From an uncultured Clostridia bacterium (lineage in GTDB: Bacteria; Bacillota; Clostridia; Oscillospirales; Oscillospiraceae), in assembly GCA_947177115.1 (NCBI GenBank), contig CAMWTG010000102.1, positions 1 through 8,671 of the forward strand: 8,671 nt of DNA, given 5' to 3'. Both the position numbers and the translations under genes were made by a program. Every line of letters begins with the position of its first letter. The stretch's first letter is position 1. Positions 1 to 6,354 of the stretch are shown here, piece by piece. Under the pieces are notes generated by a model. The model ran no database searches. It was not told where the DNA came from and worked only from the letters and a program-made list of their open reading frames with translations.

Positions 1-1
1 C

Positions 2-718
2 CCCACCGCCGGGAAGATCCGGTACCTAGGCGTCAATACCTGCGACCCCAGGCAGTTCCGCTCTCACCGAAAGCTGCTGCAGACTTCCCGGCAGATCATT
101 TTTCAGGATTCCACCTCCAGCCTGAACCCCCGGATGACCGTGGCGGAGATCATCGCCGAGCCTATGGCGGTCCATCATATCCGCCCGCCCCGGGGTTCCC
201 TTCGGGCGGAGGCGGCCTTTCAGCTGCAATGCGTGGGCATGGATGCCGGCTGCCTGGACAAGCGTCCCGGCGAGCTGTCCGGCGGGCAGCGGCAGCGGGT
301 GGCCATCGCCAGGGCCTTGAGCATGGGCCCGGAGCTGCTGGTGGCGGACGAGCCCATCGCGTCCCTGGACGTGTCCATCCAGGCCCAGATCATCAACCTG
401 TTCAAGCATCTGCAGCGGGAACATGGCTTTACCTTCCTCTTTATTGCCCACGATCTGGCTGTGGTGCGGTATCTCTGCGACCGGGTGGGTGTCATGTTCC
501 GGGGAAAACTGGTGGAGGTGGGCCCTGCCGGGGAGGTCTTCGCCAACCCCCTGCACCCCTATACCCAGGCCCTGCTGTCCGCCATTCCCATCCCGGATCC
601 CCGGAAGGAGCGGGCCAGGGTGCTGCAAACCTTTGATACGGCCCGGTTTGAGCGGGAGGGCGAGCTGACGGAAATTTCCACCGGCCATTTTGTTCTGCGG
701 AAAGGCGGCGCACTGTGA
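2..718 (+). CDS. Oligopeptide/dipeptide (Opp/Dpp-type) ABC transporter ATP-binding protein, N-terminus missing
   Basis: This is the nucleotide-binding subunit that powers a peptide- or nickel-type ABC importer at the inner face of the membrane. The reading frame is open from base 2, so the gene enters from the left and 238 residues are visible. The Walker A loop lies outside the window. What can be seen is the Q-loop region (IIFQDSTSSLNPRMTV), the ABC signature LSGGQRQR, Walker B with its catalytic glutamate (ELLVADEP), the D-loop SLDVSIQAQ and the switch histidine in FIAHDLAVV. The C-terminal extension HPYTQALLSAIPIPDP is typical of OppD/OppF and DppD/DppF. The NPRMTV phrase and the position directly before two permeases suggest the OppF/DppF half, which is inference. 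Its stop overlaps the next start by 4 bp (GTGA), implying translational coupling. The substrate cannot be told, because no binding protein is in view. Confidence 0.93.
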   Translation, partial: PTAGKIRYLGVNTCDPRQFRSHRKLLQTSRQIIFQDSTSSLNPRMTVAEIIAEPMAVHHIRPPRGSLRAEAAFQLQCVGMDAGCLDKRPGELSGGQRQRVAIARALSMGPELLVADEPIASLDVSIQAQIINLFKHLQREHGFTFLFIAHDLAVVRYLCDRVGVMFRGKLVEVGPAGEVFANPLHPYTQALLSAIPIPDPRKERARVLQTFDTARFEREGELTEISTGHFVLRKGGAL

Positions 719-1707
719 GACGAAAAGATCCATTTTTCTACTATGGCGGCAAGCTGCTGAGCTTTCTTTTCAGCGTCTTTTTGCTGTCCCTGGCGGCGTT
801 CTATGTGGCGCGGCTGGCTCCCGGGGACCCGCTGGTCTCCTATTACGGCGACCGGGCGGAGAAAATGACCGTTCAGGAGCGGGCGCAGGCGGAGTCGCGG
901 CTGGGGCTGGACCAGCCTATCCATGTGCAATACGTCCGCTGGCTGGAAAATGCGCTGCGGGGGGATTTCGGCATCTCCTACAAATATAAGACCGATGTGC
1001 GGTCGGTGATCTCCGCCCGGCTGCCCAATACGCTGCTCCTGGGCGGGGTAGGATTCCTGCTGATCTTTGCCGGGGCATTGGCGCTGGGCGCGGTGTGCGC
1101 CTGGCATGAGGGGACCCGGCTGGATCGTTTTCTCTGCCGGGCGGGGACCATTGTCAGCTGTATCCCGGAGTTCTGGCTGGCGCTGGTGCTGATCCTGGTA
1201 TTTGCCGTCCGGCTGCGCTGGCTGCCCAGCAGCGGAGCCTACGCCATCGGCGGGGGCGGCTTTATTGACCGGGCGGTGCATCTGATCCTCCCCTTGACCG
1301 TCACGGTGGCGGGGCACCTGTGGTATTACGCCTATATGATTCGGAACAAGCTGTTGGAGGAGGTCCGGGCGGACTATGTGCTGCTGGCCAAATCCATAGG
1401 GCTCAGCCGCCGGGCGGTGCTGTTCCGGCACTGCCTGCGGGGCGTGCTGCCTGCGTATCTGAGCCTTATGGCTATTTCCGTGCCCCACATATTGGGAGGG
1501 ACCTATATTGTGGAGATGGTGTTTTCCTATCCCGGCATCGGCACGCTGTCCTATGAGAGCGCCCGGTATCAGGATTACAATCTGCTCATGCTGCTGTGCA
1601 TCATGTCCGGGGGGCTGGTGATCCTGTGCAACATCCTGGCCCAGATCGTCAGCGAACGAATCGATCCCCGTATGCGCAGCGAGGAGCCTCCGGAGGTAAC
1701 GGGATAA
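715..1707 (+). CDS. ABC transporter permease, DppB/OppB family
   Basis: First membrane subunit of the importer, 330 residues, the usual size for this family. It starts at GTG inside the stop of the ATPase gene, with a GGAAAGG ribosome binding site 9 nt upstream; no in-frame ATG occurs until codon 51. An N-terminal membrane segment (about 13-35) is followed by LAPGDPL and by the family phrase LGLDQPIHVQYVRWL near residue 64. Further membrane segments lie at about 106-128, 148-168, 187-208, 250-272 and 288-312. The cytoplasmic EAA coupling loop is at about 215-246 (YVLLAKSIGLSRRAVLFRH), which docks on the ATPase. VFSYPGIG near 269 and the terminal IDPRMR are also typical. Substrate (peptide, nickel or other) is not decidable from the sequence. 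Confidence 0.93.
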   Translation: MRRKDPFFYYGGKLLSFLFSVFLLSLAAFYVARLAPGDPLVSYYGDRAEKMTVQERAQAESRLGLDQPIHVQYVRWLENALRGDFGISYKYKTDVRSVISARLPNTLLLGGVGFLLIFAGALALGAVCAWHEGTRLDRFLCRAGTIVSCIPEFWLALVLILVFAVRLRWLPSSGAYAIGGGGFIDRAVHLILPLTVTVAGHLWYYAYMIRNKLLEEVRADYVLLAKSIGLSRRAVLFRHCLRGVLPAYLSLMAISVPHILGGTYIVEMVFSYPGIGTLSYESARYQDYNLLMLLCIMSGGLVILCNILAQIVSERIDPRMRSEEPPEVTG

Positions 1708-2588
1708 TGGATGAACGATTTGTCCTGGTTGGGCCGCGAACGCCGGTCCTGCCCCCCTCCAGGCGGAAAAAGTGGTACGAGGGCAAGCCGCTGCTCTCTA
1801 TGGCGCTGTTGGCGGTGATCCTGCTGGGGTGTTTGGGCTGTGAGCTGTTTATGCCCAAGGATCCGGTCTATATGGACCTGTTTCACGCCGTACAGGCGCC
1901 GGATTCTGAGTTCTGGTTCGGCACCGACACCATGGGGCGGGATATCTTTTCCATGATCTGGTATGGCGGACGGGCCTCTTTGCTCATCGGGGCCCTGGCT
2001 ACGGCCATTTCCACCGCCCTGGCGGTGCTGTTCGGCGCAGTCAGCGGTTTGGCCCCCGGATGGCTGGATGGGCTGCTGATGCGTTTGACGGAGATATTTC
2101 TCAGCATCCCGTCTCTGCTGTTGATTATCCTGCTGCAGGCTGTTCTGGGGAAGGCGAGCGTGGCCAGCCTTTCCCTGGTCATCGGCGTCACCGGTTGGAC
2201 CGGCATGGCGAAGGTAGTGTGCAGCGAGGTCAGGCGGCTGCGGAGCAGCGAGTACGTACTGGCAGCGAAATGCATGGGGGCTGGGTTCTTCCATGTATTG
2301 GGGCGGCATCTTGCACCCAACTTTTTCTCCTCCATCATGTTCATGGTGGTCATGAACGTCCGCTCCGCTATTGCGGCGGAATCCACCCTCAGCTTTATGG
2401 GGCTGGGGCTGCCCCTGGAGATCATCAGCTGGGGCAGCATGCTCTCCTTGGCTGAAAAGGCGCTGCTGAGCGGGGCGTGGTGGATTATCCTGATCCCCGG
2501 GGCTTTCCTGGTGGCAACGCTGCTGTGCGTGACCAATATTGGAAACTGGCTTCGGGGGGAGGGGGACCGGAGAGAGAGCAATTTGTAA
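1707..2588 (+). CDS. ABC transporter permease, DppC/OppC family
   Basis: Second membrane subunit, 293 residues from the chosen ATG. That ATG shares its A with the TAA of the upstream permease (TAATG) and has GGAGGT at 1692-1697 in front. A longer in-frame start at 1596 would overlap the upstream gene by over 100 bp and gives an uncharacteristic N-terminus. Family marks in order: one N-terminal membrane segment (about 29-48), a periplasmic loop ending in FWFGTDTMGRDIFSMI (69-84), the RLTEIFLSIPSLLLI segment (126-140), an EAA loop (about 174-205, YVLLAAKCMGAGFFHVLGRH-like) and AESTLSFMGLGLP (224-236). It should pair with the preceding permease to form the channel. The tail (NIGNWLRGEGDRRESNL) lacks the LDPR ending common in DppC proteins. 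It is the last gene of the operon, with a terminator at its stop codon. Confidence 0.92.
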   Translation: MDERFVLVGPRTPVLPPSRRKKWYEGKPLLSMALLAVILLGCLGCELFMPKDPVYMDLFHAVQAPDSEFWFGTDTMGRDIFSMIWYGGRASLLIGALATAISTALAVLFGAVSGLAPGWLDGLLMRLTEIFLSIPSLLLIILLQAVLGKASVASLSLVIGVTGWTGMAKVVCSEVRRLRSSEYVLAAKCMGAGFFHVLGRHLAPNFFSSIMFMVVMNVRSAIAAESTLSFMGLGLPLEIISWGSMLSLAEKALLSGAWWIILIPGAFLVATLLCVTNIGNWLRGEGDRRESNL

Positions 2589-2625
2589 AAAGAGCGTTCT
2601 TTGCCGCGGCAAAGAACGCTCTTTT
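2588..2625. terminator. Bidirectional intrinsic terminator between convergent operons
   Basis: A perfect palindrome with 19-bp arms, centred between 2606 and 2607 (core TTTGCCGCGGCAAA). It begins at the last base of the permease stop codon and ends 13 bp before the end of the convergent small gene. The A-rich left edge and T-rich right edge give a U-tract when read in either direction (CTCTTTTG on +, CTCTTTTTAC on -). It can therefore end both the ABC operon and the murB-to-tfoX-like operon. Confidence 0.9.
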
Positions 2626-2638
2626 GTGTCCTCATTTC

Positions 2639-2893
2639 CTATTTCAGGGAATCACTGAATGCTTTCAGCGTTTTCTTTCTGGCTGGTGAGAGGTTATTGA
2701 ATTCCGTCTGACTGATTGCGCCTTCCAATGCGTATAAATGTACCAGACAGACCTGCGGATACATCTCCTTCAGGCGCTGAAATACCTCTTCAGCTCCCTC
2801 GGCAATCAGTTTTTCAGCCGAGTCTATCCCAACTGCTGTCAGTTTCCGAGCCATCTCTTTTCCGATATTCATCATAGACGTCAATTCCGCCAT
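2639..2893 (-). CDS. Small TfoX C-terminal-domain protein
   Basis: An 84-residue protein made of little more than the TfoX/Sxy C-terminal domain, a helix-hairpin-helix-like fold named after the competence regulators TfoX/Sxy. The marks are LTSMMNIGKEMARKLTAVGI at about residues 4-23, followed by DSAEKLIAEGAEEVFQRLK, VCLVHLYALEGAISQ and the final LSPARKKTLKAF. The N-terminal TfoX domain is absent, as in other stand-alone versions from Firmicutes. The start is the ATG at 2893, preceded by GGAGGA with a short spacer. A longer in-frame start at 3043 lies inside yvcK and gives low-quality sequence, so it was rejected. The gene begins 34 bp after yvcK and is last in the operon. The role is unknown; in this position one would expect whiA. 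A competence role should not be assumed from the domain name. Confidence 0.85.
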   Translation of the reverse strand: MAELTSMMNIGKEMARKLTAVGIDSAEKLIAEGAEEVFQRLKEMYPQVCLVHLYALEGAISQTEFNNLSPARKKTLKAFSDSLK

Positions 2894-2927
2894 ACTTCCT
2901 CCATATCGTAGGTCCGCAGAAATCCCG

Positions 2928-3965
2928 TTACTCTGTCCGATACCGCCCCAGTCCCGCGATCCGGACGCTCCGCTGGGCGTGGAGCTCCAGCAGGGCGGCG
3001 GCCAGCAGCTCCGGATCATGGCGAACCAGGCCGTCCCGGACAACGGATACCGGGCGGCTGACCAGTTCTACGCCAAGCTCCGCACACCGGGCCTTATCAA
3101 AGCGCAGGGGCTCCGCTCCCTCCCGGGCATAACTGCCCAGGACCTCTGCGGGGATCGTGGAGGCGTTCACCAGGCACAGGCGGAACAGGCCCGGTAGGGA
3201 GTGCTGGAAGATGGCCCGGATATGGTCGGCATTGGTATAGCCCTCCGTCTCGCCCTCCTGGGTCATGACGTTGGCGATGTAGATTTTCAGGGCATCGGAA
3301 TCCGCAATGGCCTGGGCCACGCCCTCCACCAACAGATTGGGGATAATGCTGGTATAGAGGCTCCCGGGGCCCAGAAGGATCATGTCCGCCTCCCGGATGG
3401 CCTCCAGAGCGGGCGCCAAGGCCGCCGGATACTCCGGCAGCAGCCGTACCTGCCGGATGCGGCAGTTCTCCCGCTTTTTACAGTAGAAGATCTTTGATTC
3501 CCCCAGGACCCTGGTCCCGTTCTCAAATTCGGCCTCCAGCTGCACATTGGTATTGGTCACCGGGATCACCCGGCCGGTAATGGCCAGCACCTGACTCATC
3601 CGGCTGACCGCCTGGTCAAAGCTGCCGCCGGAGATGCCGTTGAGGGCCGCCAGAAACAGGTTGCCGAAGCTCTGGCCCTTCAGCGAGCCCTCGGTGAACC
3701 GGTAGTGGAGCAGCTCCCCCATCAGGGGTTCCACATTGGCCAGGGCCTCCAGACAGTTGCGCACGTCCCCGGGGGGCAGCATCCCCAGCTCCTGGCGCAA
3801 AACGCCGGAGCCGCCGCCATCGTCCGCTACCGTGACAATGGCTGTCAGATTATTGGTGTGCCGTTTCAGGCCCCGCAGCATGGTGGACAGGCCCGTCCCG
3901 CCGCCAATAGCAACGATTTTCGGCCCCTTCCCGCTGGGACCGCGGTACAGCGTTGTTTCATTCAT
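2928..3965 (-). CDS. yvcK: YvcK/CofD-like protein (gluconeogenesis factor)
   Basis: A cytoplasmic CofD-like protein of 345 residues. In B. subtilis YvcK is needed for growth and normal shape on gluconeogenic carbon sources, and homologues bind UDP-sugars; those facts come from the family. The sequence shows the glycine-rich nucleotide-binding start IVAIGGGTGLSTMLRGLK (17-34), VTVADDGGGSGVLRQELG (45-61), PPGDVRNCL (64-72), FGNLFLAAL (100-108), TNTNVQL (137-143), LLGPGSLYTSIIPNL (197-211) and ANVMTQEGETEGYTNADHI (231-249). The start ATG lies only 5 bp past the rapZ stop, with AAGGA overlapping the end of rapZ as ribosome binding site, so the two are translationally linked. B. subtilis YvcK is slightly shorter; the extra residues lie at both ends. 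Confidence 0.95.
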   Translation of the reverse strand: MNETTLYRGPSGKGPKIVAIGGGTGLSTMLRGLKRHTNNLTAIVTVADDGGGSGVLRQELGMLPPGDVRNCLEALANVEPLMGELLHYRFTEGSLKGQSFGNLFLAALNGISGGSFDQAVSRMSQVLAITGRVIPVTNTNVQLEAEFENGTRVLGESKIFYCKKRENCRIRQVRLLPEYPAALAPALEAIREADMILLGPGSLYTSIIPNLLVEGVAQAIADSDALKIYIANVMTQEGETEGYTNADHIRAIFQHSLPGLFRLCLVNASTIPAEVLGSYAREGAEPLRFDKARCAELGVELVSRPVSVVRDGLVRHDPELLAAALLELHAQRSVRIAGLGRYRTE

Positions 3966-3970
3966 AGTTT

Positions 3971-4831
3971 TTATGTCCTTGTCATATCCCGATGGTTCTC
4001 CGTTACCTGATATCCCAGTGAGCGGATATACTCCGCCAGCGAATGGGTCACCGCCACGGACCGGTGGTGGCCGCCGGTACAGCCGATGGCTGCCACCAGT
4101 ACCGTCTTGCCCTCCTCCCGGTAGAGCGGCAGGACAAAACGAATCAGCTCACGCAATTTCTCCATAAACTGCTCTGTTTCCCGGAAGGAGAACACATAGT
4201 CCCGGACTTCCTCATCCAGACCGGTCTTGGCCTTCATGGAATCAATATAAAAGGGATTGGGCATGAAACGCACATCGAACACCAGATCCGCCTCCAGGGG
4301 CAGGCCGTGCTTGAAGCCGAAGGACACCACGCTCACCTGCATCTCTCCCACGTTTTGGTCGCCGCCGAAGAGCCGCAGCAGCTCCCCGCGCAGACGGGCG
4401 GTGGAGTAAGTGGTGGAATTGATTACAATGTCTGCCTGCTCCCGGACCGGAGCCATGAGGGCGCTCTCCCGATCCACTGCCGCCGCCAGAGAGCCGGTCC
4501 GGTCCTGAAGAGGGTGCATCCGGCGGGTTTCCTTATAGCGGTTGATGATGGCCCCAACGTCCGCCTCCAAAAACAGCAGCTTGCAGTTGTACTCGCGGTT
4601 CCGCAGGGTGCTCAGAACCTCCAAAAATTCATCAAAACTGTCAGCGGTGCGCACATCATAGACCAAGGCTACCCTGCGGTAGCGCCCGCTGCCGGCGGCG
4701 CAGAATTCAGCAAATTTCAAGATCATGCCCGCCGGCATATTGTCCACAATGTAGAATCCCATGTCCTCTAGAAAGGATGCCGCCTTGCTCTTTCCTCCGC
4801 CGGACAGACCGGAAATGATCAGGATTTCCAT
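3971..4831 (-). CDS. rapZ: RapZ/YvcJ family nucleotide-binding protein
   Basis: A full-length (286 residues) RapZ/YvcJ protein. In E. coli RapZ is an RNase E adapter that presents the small RNA GlmZ for cleavage and senses glucosamine-6-phosphate. In B. subtilis YvcJ binds and hydrolyses nucleotides and has been linked to competence. The visible parts are the Walker A loop GLSGGGKS (8-15), the Walker B-like ALVYDVR (55-61), FLEADVGAIINRYKETRRMHPL around 87-108, and the C-terminal domain with SFGFKHGLPLEADLVFDVRF around 170-189. GCTGGHHRSV (250-259) and the terminal NHRD complete the family pattern. The start ATG at 4831 has GGAGGGAG about 10 nt upstream. It sits 31 bp after murB and 5 bp before yvcK, the classic order. 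Whether the protein acts on RNA here, as in enterobacteria, is not shown by the sequence. Confidence 0.96.
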   Translation of the reverse strand: MEILIISGLSGGGKSKAASFLEDMGFYIVDNMPAGMILKFAEFCAAGSGRYRRVALVYDVRTADSFDEFLEVLSTLRNREYNCKLLFLEADVGAIINRYKETRRMHPLQDRTGSLAAAVDRESALMAPVREQADIVINSTTYSTARLRGELLRLFGGDQNVGEMQVSVVSFGFKHGLPLEADLVFDVRFMPNPFYIDSMKAKTGLDEEVRDYVFSFRETEQFMEKLRELIRFVLPLYREEGKTVLVAAIGCTGGHHRSVAVTHSLAEYIRSLGYQVTENHRDMTRT

Positions 4832-4862
4832 ATATATTTCTCTCCCTCCGCTGCAAGTCCCT

Positions 4863-5774
4863 TTATGGGACCATTTTCACTTCCGGCTCCAGGCGGACGC
4901 CGGTCTGGTCATACACGGTCTCCTGAATGTGCCCAATTAGAGCCAGGATGTCGGCGCAGGCTGCCCCGCCGGTGTTGATCACGAATCCGGCGTGCTTTTC
5001 CGACACCTGGGCCCCGCCGATGCGGAAACCTTTCAAACCGCACTGCTCGATCAGCGCCCCCGCGAAATAGCCCTCGGGGCGCTTGAAGGTACTGCCGGCG
5101 CTGGGGTACTCTAGAGGCTGCTTCTCCCGGCGGCGGCGGTCAAACCCGGACATCCGCGCCTGAATCTCCGCCGGGTCATCCGGCGCCAGGAGAAACTCCG
5201 CCTCCAGCACCGCGCCCGTTTTCTCGCTGAAGATGCTGCGGCGGTAGCCCAGCGCCAGCTCATCCCGGGAGAGCTGCCGGACGCCCTCGCCGGGAAACCA
5301 GGCTGCCGCGGCGGAAAGGACCTGCTTTATTTCGCCGCCGTAGGCCCCGGCGTTCATATACACGCCGCCTCCCAGACTGCCGGGAATACCATGGGCGAAC
5401 TCCAGACCGCCCAGACCTTCCCGCTGAGCGAAAGACGGCAGCCGCGCCAAGCTTACTCCGGCGCCGGCCCGGATGGTCCGCTCTCCGGTCCGCTGCAGGC
5501 CGTCCAGTTTTCCGGTATGGACCACCAGCATATCGATGCCTTCGTCCGCCGCCAGAAGGTTGGAGCCATTGCCCAATATCAGCAGCGGCCAGCCCTCCGC
5601 CTCTGCCAGCGCCAGCAGCGCGGCGCAGCCGGAGGCGGACGCGGGCCGGACAAACCGCCGCGCAGGGCCTCCCACCCGGAAAGTGGTGTGCCTTTCCATG
5701 GGTTCCTCCGGCAGGATCTCCAGATCCGGGAAACCGGCGGGGACAAGGGCATCGAAGCGGTCAGACCATGGCAT
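4863..5774 (-). CDS. murB: UDP-N-acetylenolpyruvoylglucosamine reductase
   Basis: The cytoplasmic FAD enzyme that reduces UDP-GlcNAc-enolpyruvate with NADPH to UDP-N-acetylmuramate, the second committed step of peptidoglycan synthesis. At 303 residues it is a complete type II MurB. FAD-binding marks are FRVGGPAR (32-39), ILGNGSNLL (66-74), AHGIPGSLGG (127-136) and NAGAYGGE (141-148). Expected catalytic residues are present: Arg178 in YRRS, the proton-donor Ser228 in SAGSTFK, and Glu298 in LEPEVK. GFRIGGAQVSEKHAGFV (249-265) is also family-typical. The start ATG at 5774 has AGGAGG 9 nt upstream; a second ATG two codons in is out of frame. It is the first gene of the operon murB-rapZ-yvcK-tfoX-like, behind its own promoter. 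Confidence 0.97.
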   Translation of the reverse strand: MPWSDRFDALVPAGFPDLEILPEEPMERHTTFRVGGPARRFVRPASASGCAALLALAEAEGWPLLILGNGSNLLAADEGIDMLVVHTGKLDGLQRTGERTIRAGAGVSLARLPSFAQREGLGGLEFAHGIPGSLGGGVYMNAGAYGGEIKQVLSAAAAWFPGEGVRQLSRDELALGYRRSIFSEKTGAVLEAEFLLAPDDPAEIQARMSGFDRRRREKQPLEYPSAGSTFKRPEGYFAGALIEQCGLKGFRIGGAQVSEKHAGFVINTGGAACADILALIGHIQETVYDQTGVRLEPEVKMVP

Positions 5775-5818
5775 AGAGAAGAGCCTCCTGATGGATAGAT
5801 TGATTACACTTTATATAT

Positions 5819-5847
5819 AGTATACCTCGCCGGAGGGAAAAAGTCTA
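5819..5847 (-). promoter_or_regulatory. Housekeeping (sigma-A type) promoter of the murB operon
   Basis: Read on the minus strand, a -35 element TAGACT (4 of 6 consensus) is separated by exactly 17 bp from a -10 element TATACT (5 of 6), within an AT-rich stretch. It lies about 45 bp upstream of the murB start and its ribosome binding site, pointing into murB. No operator is visible. Confidence 0.7.
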
Positions 5848-5986
5848 CCTGTTTCTCGGGAAGGGATCCATTTTCGCGGCGGTGCGGGAACTGATGGGGG
5901 GCCGGTGTCTGTCCGCGCTTGGGCTGCCGCGCGTTTTCAACAAAAATTTTGGTTCTTCTGAAGGATGGAACCAGTTATTCTGCCCC
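5848..5986. other. Gap between divergent promoters
   Basis: A stretch between the murB promoter and the T-box promoter. It holds no credible gene. The left part is GC-rich. The right part contains an AT-rich run (5940-5950) and a weak inverted repeat, GGTTC at 5951-5955 and GAACC at 5968-5972. I see no clear operator. Confidence 0.5.
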
Positions 5987-6015
5987 TTGACAGGGAAGGG
6001 GAGGGCGCATATAAT
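5987..6015 (+). promoter_or_regulatory. Consensus promoter of the T-box operon
   Basis: TTGACA at 5987-5992 and TATAAT at 6010-6015, with a 17-bp spacer: both hexamers match the sigma-A consensus at every base. Transcription should start near 6021-6023, just ahead of the T-box leader. A strong unregulated promoter fits control by attenuation downstream. Confidence 0.92.
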
Positions 6016-6240
6016 AGGGACAATCTTTAATTTTTGAAACGCAATGAAGGAAAGAGTATCCCGCTCTCCGCCTCGCAGAGAGCCCCTGTTTGCTGAAAGG
6101 GGGTAGGCTGGCAGCGGGAGAACATGGCTCCGGAGCGGCGCGCCCAAGCAGGTTTTGTCAGGGTGCGATGGGTCTGCCCGTTACAGCAGGAGGCGTTGTT
6201 GGACGCCTGAGAGGCTCCGGCTGATCACGCCGGGGTGAAA

Positions 6241-6274
6241 AGAAGTGGTACCACGGGCATTCCGCTCGTCTTCT
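6241..6274 (+). promoter_or_regulatory. T-box antiterminator helix
   Basis: AGAAG (6241-6245) pairs with CTTCT (6270-6274) and ACG (6253-6255) with CGT (6267-6269), leaving the 7-nt bulge TGGTACC that binds the tRNA 3' end. The 3' strand is the same sequence as the left arm of the terminator, so only one of the two can form. This is the standard T-box switch geometry. Confidence 0.88.
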
Positions 6275-6301
6275 GCAGAGGAAGACGGGCGTTTTATTTT
6301 T
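6263..6301 (+). terminator. T-box regulated intrinsic terminator
   Basis: CGCTCGTCTTC (6263-6273) pairs with GAAGACGGGCG (6281-6291) over 11 bp with one G-U pair and a 7-nt loop, followed by TTTTATTTTT. It lies between the leader and the symporter start, and would end transcription when the cognate tRNA is charged. Confidence 0.92.
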
Positions 6302-6338
6302 GCCTTCCCCAGAAAAACCTTATTTGTATGTTATGTGT

Positions 6339-6345
6339 AAAGGAG
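6339..6345 (+). promoter_or_regulatory. Ribosome binding site fixing the symporter start
   Basis: AAAGGAG, 9 nt before the ATG at 6355. It lies downstream of the terminator, so it decides for this start over an in-frame GTG at 6235 that falls inside the T-box. Confidence 0.88.
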
Positions 6346-6354
6346 CTGTTTCCC

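Larger units (their letters stand above)
6022..6301 (+). promoter_or_regulatory. T-box riboswitch leader (tRNA-sensing attenuator)
   Basis: A cis-acting leader that reads the charging state of a tRNA and lets transcription proceed when that tRNA is uncharged. Stem I closes with CGC/GCG (6040-6042, 6135-6137). Next come a kink-turn (AATGAA opposite GGA) and GGA/TCC (6049-6051, 6129-6131). The specifier loop follows (5' side AAGAGTA 6052-6058, 3' side GAACATGGC 6120-6128), then TCCCGCT/AGCGGGA (6059-6065, 6113-6119). A GCAGAGAG motif (6075-6082) and the loop TGCTGAAAG make up the distal tRNA-elbow platform. The CCGTTA motif of the stem II region is at 6178-6183. Two hairpins follow (6191-6208, 6215-6235). 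The T-box bulge TGGTACC is at 6246-6252; its UGGU should pair with ACCA of the tRNA, so discriminator A. The codon in the specifier loop is either CAU (6123-6125) or AUG (6124-6126); AUG (Met) fits the discriminator better. Confidence 0.93.

Noticed and set aside
1596..1706. Upstream in-frame start for the second permease
   Set aside because: It overlaps the first permease by over 100 bp and adds sequence unlike DppC. The TAATG start has GGAGGT in front.
1575..2635. Long minus-strand frames opposite the second permease
   Set aside because: Composition-driven shadows (rich in Pro, Gln, Arg) antiparallel to a clear gene.
2894..3043. Upstream in-frame start for the TfoX_C protein
   Set aside because: It lies within yvcK and encodes low-complexity residues from another frame of that gene; the ATG at 2893 has its own ribosome binding site.
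4857..4871. GTCCC/GGGAC hairpin at the murB stop codon
   Set aside because: Only 5 bp, without a U-tract; too weak to call a terminator within a compact operon.
5951..5972. GGTTC/GAACC inverted repeat just upstream of the T-box promoter
   Set aside because: Five-base arms with a 12-base gap occur readily by chance; no second copy supports an operator.
5845..6147. Minus-strand 100-codon frame over the leader
   Set aside because: It runs through the consensus promoter and T-box Stem I, has no family features, and would oppose the operon.
6235..6354. N-terminal extension of the symporter from a GTG at 6235
   Set aside because: It would be encoded by the T-box antiterminator and terminator. 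The ATG at 6355 has a proper ribosome binding site and gives the normal family N-terminus.
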